Assembly (NCBI GenBank): GCA_031551755.1
Contig: JAVBNE010000008.1
Coordinates: 1 to 54,586 of the forward strand
Direction: 5' to 3'
Source of the DNA: JAVBMU01 sp031551755
GTDB lineage: Bacteria; Actinomycetota; Actinomycetes; Actinomycetales; Cellulomonadaceae
DNA: 54,586 bases
The notes under the pieces are model-generated. The model was given only the letters and a program-made list of their open reading frames with translations, was not told where the DNA came from and made no database searches. Positions 33,522 to 42,606 of the stretch are shown in pieces; positions within the stretch are counted from its first letter, which is position 1, and each line of letters opens with the position of its first letter. A program made the position numbers and the translations under genes.

Positions 33522-35912
33522 ATGGGCCTGGGCACTTCGACGCAACCCGTACCGTCGACGGAGCACATCGCTGACACCCACGACCTGATCCGGGTCCAAG
33601 GTGCCCGGGAGAACAACCTCAAGAACGTCAGCTTGGAGATCCCCAAACGACGGCTGACCGCGTTCACAGGTGTCTCCGGCTCGGGGAAGAGCTCGTTGGT
33701 CTTCGCGACGATCGCTGCCGAATCCCAGCGAATGATCAACGAGACCTACTCCACCTTCGTTCAGGGATTCATGCCGACACTGGGCCGCCCCGACGTCGAC
33801 GTCCTGGAAGGGCTGACCACGGCAATCATCGTCGACCAGGAGCGGATGGGCGCCAACCCGCGGTCCACCGTGGGCACGGTCACCGACGCGAACGCCATGT
33901 TGCGAATCGTCTTCAGCCGGCTCGGCCAGCCGCACCTGGGCTCACCGCAGGCGTTCTCCTTCAATGTCGCCTCCGCCAGCGGTGCCGGAGCGGTCACGGT
34001 CGAACGTGGTGGCACCACCATGAAGGAGCGCCGCACCTTCTCCATCACCGGGGGCATGTGTGCCCGTTGTGAGGGACGCGGCAGTGTTCAGGAGTTCGAC
34101 CTGACGGCGCTCTACGACGACTCCAAGTCGCTGTCCGGTGGCGCCCTGACCATTCCCGGGTACTCGATGGACGGCTGGTACGGGCGGATCTTCGCCGGTT
34201 CCGGGTTTTTTGACATGGACAAGCCGATCGGCCAGTTCACCAAACGTGAGTTGGACAACCTGCTGTACAAGGAACCGACGAAGATCAAGGTCGAGGGCAT
34301 CAACCTCACCTATGAAGGGCTGATCCCAAAGATCCGCAAATCGATGCTCGCCAAGGACGTCGAGGCGATGCAGCCGCATATCCGTGCCTTCGTCGAGCGG
34401 GCGATCACCTTCGACACCTGCCCCGACTGCGGCGGCACCCGGCTCAACGAGGGCGCCCGGTCCTCGAAGATCAACGGTCTGAGCATCGCCGATGCCTGTG
34501 CCATGCAGATCAGCGACCTCGCGGAGTGGGTCCGCGGAATCGAAGACCCCTCGGTCGCGCCGTTGCTGGCTGCCTTGACCGAGACGCTGGACTCCTTCGT
34601 GGAGATCGGTCTGGGGTACCTTTCCCTGGACCGCCCCTCGGGCACGCTATCGGGCGGGGAAGCTCAGCGGGTCAAGATGATTCGGCACCTTGGTTCTTCG
34701 CTGACCGACGTCACTTATGTCTTCGATGAACCCACGATCGGGTTGCACCCCCACGACATCCAGCGGATGAACGACCTACTCTTGCAGCTGCGGGACAAGG
34801 GCAACACCGTCCTGGTGGTGGAGCACAAACCCGAGGCCATCGCGATCGCCGACCATGTGGTCGACCTGGGTCCCGGGGCAGGGTCGGCCGGGGGACAACT
34901 GATGTTCGAGGGGACTGTGGCGGGCCTGCGTGCCGCCAACACCTTGACCGGGCGGCATCTGGATGACCGGGCGACCCTCAAACAGTCGCTGCGTGCGGCG
35001 TCGGGCACGCTCGAGATCCGGGGCGCGCGCACCCACAACCTGCAAGGCGTGGACGTCGACATCCCGCTCGGCGTGCTCGTGGTAGTCACCGGCGTAGCCG
35101 GGTCTGGGAAGAGCTCGCTGATTCACGGTTCGGTCTCGGGGCGCGACGGTGTCATCACGGTGGATCAGGGGGCCATCCGCGGTTCGCGGCGCAGCAACCC
35201 GGCCACGTACACCGGACTCCTCGACCCCATCCGGAAAGCCTTCGCGAAAGCTAACGGGGTCAAACCCGCGCTGTTCAGTGCCAACTCTGAGGGCGCCTGC
35301 CCGAACTGCAACGGGGCCGGGGTGATCTTCACGGACCTGGCGATGATGGCCGGGGTCTCCACCACCTGCGAGGTCTGCGACGGCAAACGGTTCGAAGCCT
35401 CCGTACTGAACTACCACCTCGGCGGCCGCGACATCAGCGAAGTACTCGCGATGCCGGTGAACGAGGCGCATGAGTTCTTCGCCGACGGTGCAGCCAAGAA
35501 TGCGGCAGCTCACAAGATCCTGACCCACCTGAACGACGTCGGCTTGGGTTACCTCAGCCTCGGCCAACCGCTCACCACGCTGTCTGGCGGTGAGCGCCAG
35601 CGGCTGAAACTGGCCACCCACATGGGGGACAAGGGCGGCATCTACATCCTGGACGAGCCCACGACCGGGCTGCACCTGGCCGACGTCGAGCAGCTGCTGG
35701 GCCTTCTTGACCGGCTGGTCGACGCGGGGAAGTCGGTGATCGTGGTCGAACACCACCAGGCCGTGATGGCGCATGCTGACTGGATCATCGACCTCGGACC
35801 CGGCGCCGGCCACGACGGCGGGAAGATCGTGTTCGAAGGCACCCCGGCCGAGTTGGTGGCTGCGCGTTCGACCCTGACCGGCCAGCATCTGGCGGATTAC
35901 GTGGGGGAGTAG
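33522..35912 (+). CDS. UvrA-like ABC ATPase (UvrA2/DrrC-type)
   Basis: 796 residues, shorter than repair UvrA (about 950). Two ABC modules: GVSGSGKSS / LSGGEAQRVKM / FDEPTIGLHP and GVAGSGKSS / LSGGERQRLKL / LDEPTTGLHL, with zinc-finger pairs CARCEG, CPDCGG, CPNCNG and CEVCDG. The length suggests loss of the UvrB-binding region. Such paralogues protect DNA from intercalating drugs (DrrC) rather than serving general excision repair. Own SD (GGAGA). Ends 16 bases inside the convergent helR. Confidence 0.85.
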   Translation: MGLGTSTQPVPSTEHIADTHDLIRVQGARENNLKNVSLEIPKRRLTAFTGVSGSGKSSLVFATIAAESQRMINETYSTFVQGFMPTLGRPDVDVLEGLTTAIIVDQERMGANPRSTVGTVTDANAMLRIVFSRLGQPHLGSPQAFSFNVASASGAGAVTVERGGTTMKERRTFSITGGMCARCEGRGSVQEFDLTALYDDSKSLSGGALTIPGYSMDGWYGRIFAGSGFFDMDKPIGQFTKRELDNLLYKEPTKIKVEGINLTYEGLIPKIRKSMLAKDVEAMQPHIRAFVERAITFDTCPDCGGTRLNEGARSSKINGLSIADACAMQISDLAEWVRGIEDPSVAPLLAALTETLDSFVEIGLGYLSLDRPSGTLSGGEAQRVKMIRHLGSSLTDVTYVFDEPTIGLHPHDIQRMNDLLLQLRDKGNTVLVVEHKPEAIAIADHVVDLGPGAGSAGGQLMFEGTVAGLRAANTLTGRHLDDRATLKQSLRAASGTLEIRGARTHNLQGVDVDIPLGVLVVVTGVAGSGKSSLIHGSVSGRDGVITVDQGAIRGSRRSNPATYTGLLDPIRKAFAKANGVKPALFSANSEGACPNCNGAGVIFTDLAMMAGVSTTCEVCDGKRFEASVLNYHLGGRDISEVLAMPVNEAHEFFADGAAKNAAAHKILTHLNDVGLGYLSLGQPLTTLSGGERQRLKLATHMGDKGGIYILDEPTTGLHLADVEQLLGLLDRLVDAGKSVIVVEHHQAVMAHADWIIDLGPGAGHDGGKIVFEGTPAELVAARSTLTGQHLADYVGE

Positions 35913-38080
35913 GCTGACGCGGAGGACCTTCCCTGTGCGGTGACGGCGCGGGTGAGGATCGCCAACTGTTGGGTCGCGCGGGTCATGGCGACGTAGCGGT
36001 CGACGGTATCGGTGATGGTCGTGCCTGGGTCGACCCCTTCGACCAACACCACCAGATCGAATTCCAGCCCTTTGGCTTCTTCAGCTGACAACGACTGGAC
36101 CCGATCGCGGGGTTCGCACGTGGGGTCGCCGATCACGCAGGCGATCCCTTCATGTTCGGCAAGCCACCGTTCCAGGATGTTGTCGCGTTCGGTGAACGCC
36201 GCACGCAGTACCGGAAGTCCGGTGCTGCGAACTGCCCTGGGCACATTGGCGTCGGGGATCGCTGCCCGGATCACCGGCTCGGCCTCGGCCATGACCTCGA
36301 TCGGTGTCCGGTAGTTGATGCTGAGCGAAGCCACTGTGACCTGGGAGAAGCCCACTCTCTCCAGCCGTTCGGACCAGGACTCAGCGAAGCCACGCCGTGA
36401 TTGGGCGCGGTCTCCCACGACGGTCACGCTTCGTGAGGGGCAGCGTCGCAGCAACATCTGCCATTGCGCGTCCGTCAACTCCTGCGCTTCGTCCACGATG
36501 ATGTGCGCGAACGGACCAGCGAGGACGTCTAGGTTGCCGCCGTCGGCTTCCGTCTCCAACGCATTCTGCAGATCCGCGCCGCGCAACATACTCATGACAG
36601 CCATCTCGCTGTCGTCGGTTTCGATCAGATCCGAAATGACGTCCGCCATACGTTCACGTTCGGCTTCAGCGTTCGCTTCTCGACGACGACGACGCCGCGA
36701 GGCTTGCGGGTCGCCGAGACGGAGCCGCGCGGCATCCAGCAGGGGAAGGTCGGCCACCGTCCAGGCTTGTGGGTCGGTGCGCTGCAGCCGTCGCACGTCG
36801 TCCCGGCTCAGCCAAGGTGCGCACATACGCAGGTAGGCGGGCACGGTCCACAAGTCGCCGACGAGGTCTGCGGCGTCAATCAGTGGCCAGGCCCGGTTCA
36901 GCACATCGGCCAACCCAGCGTGCCGACGCAGCGATCGGTGGAGAAGGTCGGCCGGAAGGTCGTCGTCGGCTTTGGCGATCAGGATGTCGAGCAGTTCTTC
37001 CCAGATCTGGTCGCGAGCCTCGTTATGCGGGACACCCGGATCGGCCGCCTCGAAGGCGTCGGCCCACTCGGCGGGACCGACCTCGGTCTCGAACCAGTCG
37101 GTCTCGACGAGGAACGTCTCGGTGGGCGGGTTCTCGTACAGCCCCACCGCGGGTTCGATGACGCCGGCCATCTGGGCGGAGGACTTCAGGAGCTCGACCT
37201 CAGGGTCAGATTCCGCAAACGCGCTGGCACCTTCCGGTACCAGGTCGCGCATCGTGGCCGTCAGGACACCCTCTTCGCCGAGGTGGGGGAGCACATCCGC
37301 CACATAGGCCAGATAAGGCTGGTGTGGGCCGATGAATAGAACACCACCCCGATGATGCCCCAGGTGTGGGTCGGAGTACAGCAGATAGGCTGCCCGGTGC
37401 AGCGCCACCACCGTTTTACCGGTTCCCGGGCCGCCGTCAACGACAAAAGCCCCAAGCGAACTCGCACGGATGACGGCGTCCTGATCGGCCTGGATCGTGC
37501 TGAGCACGTCGCGCATTAGGGGCGACCGGCTCGCGCCCAGGCTGGCGATGAAAGCCGACTGATCGTCCAGAGCCGCGTTGCTCTGCAAGCCTTCCGCCGT
37601 GAAGACCTCATCCCAGTAGTCGCTGATCTGCCCGCGCGTCCAGCGGTAGCGGCGGCGGCTGACCAATCCCATGGGATTGGCGTGCGTCGCGCCGAAGAAT
37701 GCCTCGGCCGCGGGCGAACGCCAATCGATCAGCAATTGTCGGCCGTCGTGATCGGTCAATCCGACTCGGCCGATGTAGAAGGTCTCACCGCTGCCCGCGG
37801 ACACCATGCGGCCGAGGCACACGTCCAGGTCGAAACGTCGTAGGGTACGCAGCCGGGCCGATGTCCGGTGGATCTCCTGATCACGTTCCAGGGCGGCCTG
37901 GCCGGACCGTCCGGGTGCCCGTCGTCCGGCAGCCAGATGCGCGTAGAGTTCAGCGATCGCTTCTTCGAGCCGGATCGAAACAGCCCTCAGGTGCTGATCG
38001 TCCGCAGCGATCAAGGCTGGATCGGCCTTGGCGGTGAGGCGGTCGGACAGATTGAAGGCACTGGTCGTGGCTGCGGTCAA
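35897..38080 (-). CDS. helR: HelR/HelD-type RNA polymerase recycling ATPase
   Basis: 727 residues, UvrD-like superfamily-1 NTPase. N-terminal long helical arm (KADPALIAADDQHLRAVS region), Walker A GGPGTGKTVVALHRAAYL, IVDEAQELTDAQW, and C-terminal motifs with YVAMTRATQQLAIL. Actinobacterial homologues remove RNA polymerase from DNA and can displace rifampicin. Start is TTG 38080 with SD AGGAG eight bases upstream; an earlier in-frame GTG (38152) has no ribosome site. Confidence 0.85.
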   Translation of the reverse strand: MTAATTSAFNLSDRLTAKADPALIAADDQHLRAVSIRLEEAIAELYAHLAAGRRAPGRSGQAALERDQEIHRTSARLRTLRRFDLDVCLGRMVSAGSGETFYIGRVGLTDHDGRQLLIDWRSPAAEAFFGATHANPMGLVSRRRYRWTRGQISDYWDEVFTAEGLQSNAALDDQSAFIASLGASRSPLMRDVLSTIQADQDAVIRASSLGAFVVDGGPGTGKTVVALHRAAYLLYSDPHLGHHRGGVLFIGPHQPYLAYVADVLPHLGEEGVLTATMRDLVPEGASAFAESDPEVELLKSSAQMAGVIEPAVGLYENPPTETFLVETDWFETEVGPAEWADAFEAADPGVPHNEARDQIWEELLDILIAKADDDLPADLLHRSLRRHAGLADVLNRAWPLIDAADLVGDLWTVPAYLRMCAPWLSRDDVRRLQRTDPQAWTVADLPLLDAARLRLGDPQASRRRRRREANAEAERERMADVISDLIETDDSEMAVMSMLRGADLQNALETEADGGNLDVLAGPFAHIIVDEAQELTDAQWQMLLRRCPSRSVTVVGDRAQSRRGFAESWSERLERVGFSQVTVASLSINYRTPIEVMAEAEPVIRAAIPDANVPRAVRSTGLPVLRAAFTERDNILERWLAEHEGIACVIGDPTCEPRDRVQSLSAEEAKGLEFDLVVLVEGVDPGTTITDTVDRYVAMTRATQQLAILTRAVTAQGRSSASAYSPT

Positions 38081-38210
38081 GGCAACAACTCCTGTGTCGG
38101 CGTGGGCGATTCGGCCTGACCGAACCGGGGGATTCTCGCCATTTTGGTGCACGAGGGGGCTACACCCCAGGACTCGGCGTCACCACGCAACACCCGATTC
38201 CGCTACGCCG

Positions 38211-38224
38211 ATAATGTACATTAT
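38211..38224. promoter_or_regulatory. Perfect palindrome upstream of helR
   Basis: ATAATGTACATTAT, 14 bases, fully symmetric and strikingly A/T-rich. It lies 131 bases before the helR start in the 241-base helR-MerR gap. It contains TAATGT and TACATT, possible -10 boxes, so it may be an operator over the helR promoter. Regulator unknown. Confidence 0.55.
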
Positions 38225-38321
38225 GTCAGATCGAGGTCGGTGACCGTGTGGGGCGTTCGGCGGATGGTCCCCAGGCTTTGCGGTAGGCCGTGTGCTCGGC
38301 GCGGTATGCCTTGTGCTCGGT

Positions 38322-38909
38322 TCAGCCCGCGTTACGCCGGGCACGACGACGCTCCGCCAGCTCATCGTGGCTGTCGGCAGCGACACCGTCATCGACCGTT
38401 TCGGTGGGCAGCTGGGCCAGCGTGCCCTCCACCTCGCGCCAAACTCGGCCGACGGCAATGCCGAAGACTCCCTGACCGCCTTGGACCAGGTCGATGACCT
38501 CGTCCGCCGAGGTGCACTCATAGACCGAGGCGCCGTCGCTCATGAGCGTGATCTGCGCGAGGTCATCGACGCCGCGTTCCCGCAGGTGTAGGACTGCCGC
38601 GCGGATCTGCTGGAGTGAGACCCCGGTATCCAGAAGCCGCTTGACGACCTTGAGCACCAGGATGTCGCGGAAGGAGTACAGCCGGTGGCTGCCGGAGCCT
38701 GCGGCGGGCCGCACCGTCGGACGGACCAGGCCGGTCCTGGCCCAGTAGTCGAGTTGGCGGTAAGTGATCCCGGCGGCCCGGCAGGCCGTCGGACCGCGGT
38801 ACCCCGTGGCCGCGTCCTGCTCGCTCACGGTCTCCCCGAACAGCAATCCCTGGGCGCCGTGCGGCAATGCGGAACCAGCGGTCGCGCTCACCTCACCACT
38901 GCTGTTCAC
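38322..38909 (-). CDS. MerR-family regulator (Rv1830/McdR-like)
   Basis: 195 residues. MerR DNA-binding domain in the middle third: GYRGPTACRAAGITYRQLDY, VRPTVRPAAGSGSHRLYSF, DILVLKVVKRLLDTGVSLQ; then a coiled dimer helix and an acidic C-terminal part. No metal-binding cysteines. Order after the nuclease gene equals Rv1829-Rv1830 of mycobacteria, where the regulator affects cell division. GTG start with GGGGAGG. Confidence 0.85.
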   Translation of the reverse strand: MNSSGEVSATAGSALPHGAQGLLFGETVSEQDAATGYRGPTACRAAGITYRQLDYWARTGLVRPTVRPAAGSGSHRLYSFRDILVLKVVKRLLDTGVSLQQIRAAVLHLRERGVDDLAQITLMSDGASVYECTSADEVIDLVQGGQGVFGIAVGRVWREVEGTLAQLPTETVDDGVAADSHDELAERRRARRNAG

Positions 38910-39021
38910 TGGGCCTCCCCTTGTCTTCGCCCACGGTATGGCCGAGGCGCGGACCCGTCAACGACAACCCCTTCGAGCTGTTGGCGTGTCGGCCGACTCG
39001 AGCGATTTGTCTCCTCAAGGA

Positions 39022-39510
39022 TCACTCTCCGGTGGAGAAATCTTCTGGTGTGACATGCTCCAGGAAATCCCGGAATCGCTCGACCTCTGCCTCGGCGGAG
39101 ACATCGACAACTTCGACTCCTGCGGTGGCAATGACCTCGGCCGAGCAGGTCACAGGGCTGCCTGTACGCACTGCGATCGCGATGGCATCCGATGCGCGGG
39201 AGTCGAGTCGGGCACCATTACTCAGGACGAGTTCGGCAAAGAACACCCCGGCATCGAGCGCCACGATCTCAGCGCGTTCGAGCCGTACTTCGACGGCATC
39301 CAATAGGCTCCGCAGCAAATCGTGGGTCATCGGCCGAGGAGTCGCCAGTCCGGCTTGCGCCATCGCAATCGCGCTGGCTTCACGGGGACCGATGACGATC
39401 GGCACGATCAGTTCCGAGGCACCGTCCAAGAGCAGCACCACGATCTCCTGGTCGCGTTGTTGCTGGCGCACCCCGAGCACTTCGACGGGGACCATCGGTT
39501 CTTCCCGCAC
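39022..39510 (-). CDS. Bifunctional nuclease-domain protein (DUF151)
   Basis: 162 residues: IVPIVIGPREASAIAMAQ, RPMTHDLLRSLLDAV, and SRASDAIAIAVRTGSPV are the DUF151 signature. Homologues include plant bifunctional nucleases and Rv1829; activity in actinobacteria is uncertain. GTG 39510 with a leaderless-type box; ATG five codons on is the alternative. Confidence 0.85.
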   Translation of the reverse strand: MREEPMVPVEVLGVRQQQRDQEIVVLLLDGASELIVPIVIGPREASAIAMAQAGLATPRPMTHDLLRSLLDAVEVRLERAEIVALDAGVFFAELVLSNGARLDSRASDAIAIAVRTGSPVTCSAEVIATAGVEVVDVSAEAEVERFRDFLEHVTPEDFSTGE

Positions 39511-39516
39511 AGACCC

Positions 39517-39522
39517 ACCGTA
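39517..39522 (-). promoter_or_regulatory. Leaderless-type -10 box of the DUF151 gene
   Basis: TACGGT on the minus strand, six bases, GTG 39510. Confidence 0.5.
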
Positions 39523-39542
39523 CGACGGGTCAGCGAGCCCCG

Positions 39543-40295
39543 TCAGCTGGTGAGGTCGTCAATCCCCTGCCGGACCCACACGCGGTGAAGCATGACCAGT
39601 AGTTCACCGATCTCGGCCCCCGTGGTGGCCGCCTGGGCGCGAGCAGAAGAATGGTGCTGTGCCAACCAGGGCCGGACGACCTGCTCCACCAAGGCAACCT
39701 GCCGGTCGGTGGCCATACGCAAAGATCGCAAATGCCGCACGTCGATGCCGTGCTCGGCAAGCGTCGCGGCCGCTCGCACGACCTCGGCCGCCCCGGCTTC
39801 GACCTGTCCGGTCGGCGAGCAACGAATCAGATGGGCGTCGATGAGCTGCCGGAGAACGTCGGTGCCGACTCTGGTGGTCTTGGCCATCGCGTCGACACTC
39901 ACCCACCGGACTCCCCCGGCGGCCGCCTGGCCGAGTTCGGCGGCCAGGCGCGGCGCCGGCGTCTCGTCCTTGATCCCCTGATCGAGCGCGGCGAGTTCTT
40001 CCTTGATCACTCGCAGTGGCAGGTAGCGATCGCGCTGTTCCAGCAGGACGAACCGCAACCGTTCCAGGTCCGCCGGGCTGTACTGCCGGTAGCCGGAGTT
40101 CGTGCGGGTCGGCTCGATCAGCCCCTGTTCCTCGAGGAAGCGCAGCTTCGAATGCGACACCCCCGGGAACTCGCTGCGAAGCGCTGCGAGCACGTCGGAG
40201 ATCCGCATGGACGGCTGGCGGGAAATCCCACGCGGCCATGGCTCCTGTGCCTGCCCCCCGTACCGCGATTCTGCCGCGGCGCCGCCTGACCTCAC
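39543..40295 (-). CDS. ftsR: MerR-family regulator FtsR
   Basis: 250 residues from GTG 40295, which overlaps the garA stop (GTGA). Conserved domain begins at MRISDVLAALRSEFPGV (ATG 40208 is an alternative start), then SKLRFLEEQGLIEPTR, SGYRQYSPADLERLRF and a long C-terminal sensory region. Orthologue by sequence and position of Corynebacterium FtsR and Rv1828, an activator of ftsZ expression in corynebacteria. Confidence 0.85.
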   Translation of the reverse strand: MRSGGAAAESRYGGQAQEPWPRGISRQPSMRISDVLAALRSEFPGVSHSKLRFLEEQGLIEPTRTNSGYRQYSPADLERLRFVLLEQRDRYLPLRVIKEELAALDQGIKDETPAPRLAAELGQAAAGGVRWVSVDAMAKTTRVGTDVLRQLIDAHLIRCSPTGQVEAGAAEVVRAAATLAEHGIDVRHLRSLRMATDRQVALVEQVVRPWLAQHHSSARAQAATTGAEIGELLVMLHRVWVRQGIDDLTS

Positions 40296-40780
40296 GCCCG
40301 CGGCGCCCAGTCCACCGTTGGCGGGGTCGAAACGACCCGCGGGCTGGCGTGGAAGGTGAGCCGGTACTTCCCGATCTGCACTTCGTCACCGGTGTGCAGT
40401 TCTACGGAGTCGATGCGGTTGCGATTGACGTAGGTGCCGTTGAGCGAACCCACGTCGCGTACCACGAAATGACTGTCCTCGCGGACGAATTCCGCGTGTT
40501 TACGCGAGACCGTGACGTCATCGAGGAAGATGTCAGCGTGTTCGCTACGACCGGCCACGGTGCGTTCGGCGTCGAGCAGATACCGCGAACCCGAACTCGG
40601 CCCGCGCTGCATGATGAGCAGTGCCGAATCCACCGGGAGAGCCGCGATCGCGGCTTGTTCCTCCCCGTTGAGGCCGCCCGGAACGAGAGCTTCCTCACCA
40701 GTGGTATCGACGCGGCCGAAAACCATAGTGGTGTGGGTACTGGCCGGTACCGACGTCGACGGATCACCGGGGACAGTCAT
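40292..40780 (-). CDS. garA: FHA-domain metabolic regulator GarA/OdhI
   Basis: 162 residues from ATG 40780 (SD AGGAGG). An N-terminal tail with a Thr pair (Thr17, Thr18 in HTTMVFGR), equivalent to the ETTS phospho-site, and a C-terminal FHA domain (GRSEHADI, VSRKHAEF, GSLNGTYVNRNRI). Phosphorylated by PknB/PknG-type kinases; unphosphorylated it restrains 2-oxoglutarate dehydrogenase and glutamate dehydrogenase. A TAGGTT box (40835-40830) lies 50 bases upstream. gcvH, next to garA in mycobacteria, is absent. Confidence 0.9.
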   Translation of the reverse strand: MTVPGDPSTSVPASTHTTMVFGRVDTTGEEALVPGGLNGEEQAAIAALPVDSALLIMQRGPSSGSRYLLDAERTVAGRSEHADIFLDDVTVSRKHAEFVREDSHFVVRDVGSLNGTYVNRNRIDSVELHTGDEVQIGKYRLTFHASPRVVSTPPTVDWAPRA

Positions 40781-40941
40781 CTGGCCTCCTTTGAGAGCTC
40801 TCGACCGATGCGTAGAGCGTAGGTCGGGAAACCTACTACACCTGGCGCATGACGGCGCTTTGGGGCGCCAAGCATCTTGCGCTCCTGTCCCCCAACCTAC
40901 CTCGGCGTCACCATCCGGCGAAAGTCGTCCGGTTGCCGAGC

Positions 40942-42240
40942 TCAATCGTTGTCTTGGGACGATGGAGTCGCATACTTGGGCGTTGCGGGAACAACAGTTG
41001 CAGTAACGGTCAGCTTGTCTTCTTGCGTGATCGTAGTTCTGGCGCCGCTGGATCGAACCGCCGCCATGGCTCCCCCGGGTATCTCCAATGCGGTTTCCAT
41101 CGTGGACGGGTCGCCGATGGCCGTCCACACATACGGGGGCTTGAGAACCGTGCCGTCGGTAAGGATCCCCTTCGGGGTGTCTACGAATGAGGAATGTGTG
41201 ACCAATCGGACACCGTTGACTTCGATCACCTCCGCCCCCGCATTGCGTAGTTCTTCCAAAATATTGAATAAGGCAAAACCTTTTATTGGAGCTGACTCGG
41301 TAATCTGGATTCTGATTCCTGGTCCCTGTGCAGGCAGGCGGCCCGAGAGGATTCCCTGGGTCTGGGCCTGCTTCTCAGCCAGTGCTAGTGCGGCTCGTTG
41401 GCTGTCGGTCCCAGATCGGAGCTGGTTCCGGGTCGTCTCCAAGTCGTCCACCTGGTCGGAGAGCTGGTCAGAACGCTGGGTGACCTCGTCGAGAAGACGC
41501 ACAAGATCGCTTTGCCGCAACGAGGCGAGTCGGTCGTCGCGACGCTGGGAGAGTTGCACCACCAGAGCGAAGCCCAAGACTGCACACAGGATACCCACCA
41601 CGACCTGGGACATCGTGAACCGTGGCCGCAGCGCCCGGCCGAGGATGCGCCAGCCACCGCCCTGCGGAATCTCGCGTACCGCCTCATGGCGCCCGAGCAT
41701 CGGCGCGATCCCACTGGCCGCGCGGACGGGGGTGCTGGGTGCGGACGGAGGCGCTGGGGTCGAAGCAGGTCCGCTGGAATCGTCCGCGCCGGGCGTGGCC
41801 TGCTCCGGAGTGGGCTCGAAGGCCGCCGCCGGCCACTCGCTGTCTTGGCCGCTGTCGTCGGCCCGTTCGTGCCCGGACTCGGGTGTGGACGGCTCGGGGG
41901 ACGGTGCCGGGACGGGTGACTCCGGAAGGCCCTCATCCAAAGGCGGCAGGTCGAGCAGTTCGTCGTGGACCCGAGCCGAATCCGCGCTGGCCTTGAGCCA
42001 GGCCACTGCGTCCAGCGGGATGATCACGGTCGGAGCATCGAGATCGTCGCCGAAGGAGGCCGACCCGGCTGACTCGCCGACATTCGGCGCGTCTATGTCG
42101 GCATGCTCGTTCTGGGTCGTGGTGTCGTCCGTCGCTGTCGGATCATCCGCGGTCCGTTGGGCTTCAGAAGCATTCGGATCCGCTGGCTGCCGCACGCCAT
42201 CTTGCTCCCGGCCGCGGGCGCTGTTCGTGGTGTCGGCCAC
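40942..42240 (-). CDS. DUF881 protein with long disordered N-terminus (Rv1825-like)
   Basis: 432 residues from GTG 42240, two bases after the small-basic-protein stop. The first 200 or so residues are acidic, Pro/Ser/Asp/Glu-rich and repetitive, without predicted fold; one transmembrane helix (VVVGILCAVLGFALVVQL) is followed by a coiled coil and the extracytoplasmic DUF881 domain (GPGIRIQI, AGAEVIEVNGVRL, VWTAIGDPSTME). Position suggests an envelope or division role. Confidence 0.8.
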   Translation of the reverse strand: MADTTNSARGREQDGVRQPADPNASEAQRTADDPTATDDTTTQNEHADIDAPNVGESAGSASFGDDLDAPTVIIPLDAVAWLKASADSARVHDELLDLPPLDEGLPESPVPAPSPEPSTPESGHERADDSGQDSEWPAAAFEPTPEQATPGADDSSGPASTPAPPSAPSTPVRAASGIAPMLGRHEAVREIPQGGGWRILGRALRPRFTMSQVVVGILCAVLGFALVVQLSQRRDDRLASLRQSDLVRLLDEVTQRSDQLSDQVDDLETTRNQLRSGTDSQRAALALAEKQAQTQGILSGRLPAQGPGIRIQITESAPIKGFALFNILEELRNAGAEVIEVNGVRLVTHSSFVDTPKGILTDGTVLKPPYVWTAIGDPSTMETALEIPGGAMAAVRSSGARTTITQEDKLTVTATVVPATPKYATPSSQDND

Positions 42241-42242
42241 TG

Positions 42243-42575
42243 TCAGGCCTTGAAGAGGTGTCGCCGGATGGCGGCAGCATTGGAGAAGATCCGGATGCCG
42301 AGCACCACGACCACTCCGGTGGACAACTGGCTGCCTACGCCGAGTTGGTCGCCGAGATACACGATCAGGGCGGCGATAACGACGTTCGACAGGAAGGAGA
42401 CAACAAACACTTTGTCGTCGAAGAGCCCGTCGAGAAGTGCGCGCAGGCCACCGAACAGCGCATCCAACGCGGCTACCACCGCGATCGGTAGATAGGGCTG
42501 GAGGTAGAGCGGCACCGAGGGCTGCAGGATGAGTCCCGCGACAACCCCAATAGCGAGCCCGACGACTGCGATCAT
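42243..42575 (-). CDS. Small basic membrane protein (DUF1290, Rv1824-like)
   Basis: 110 residues, about three transmembrane helices, with PYLPIAVVAALDALFGGLRA and FLSNVVIAALIVYLGDQLG typical of the Sbp family. Lies between two DUF881 genes, as in mycobacteria. Function not established. Confidence 0.85.
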   Translation of the reverse strand: MIAVVGLAIGVVAGLILQPSVPLYLQPYLPIAVVAALDALFGGLRALLDGLFDDKVFVVSFLSNVVIAALIVYLGDQLGVGSQLSTGVVVVLGIRIFSNAAAIRRHLFKA

Positions 42576-42606
42576 TCGCCACCTCCAGTGATTGACGGCA
42601 CGGCAG

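Noticed and set aside
38081..38321. Rifamycin-associated element upstream of helR
   Set aside because: No GC-rich inverted repeat of that kind is visible; the only clear dyad is the A/T palindrome.
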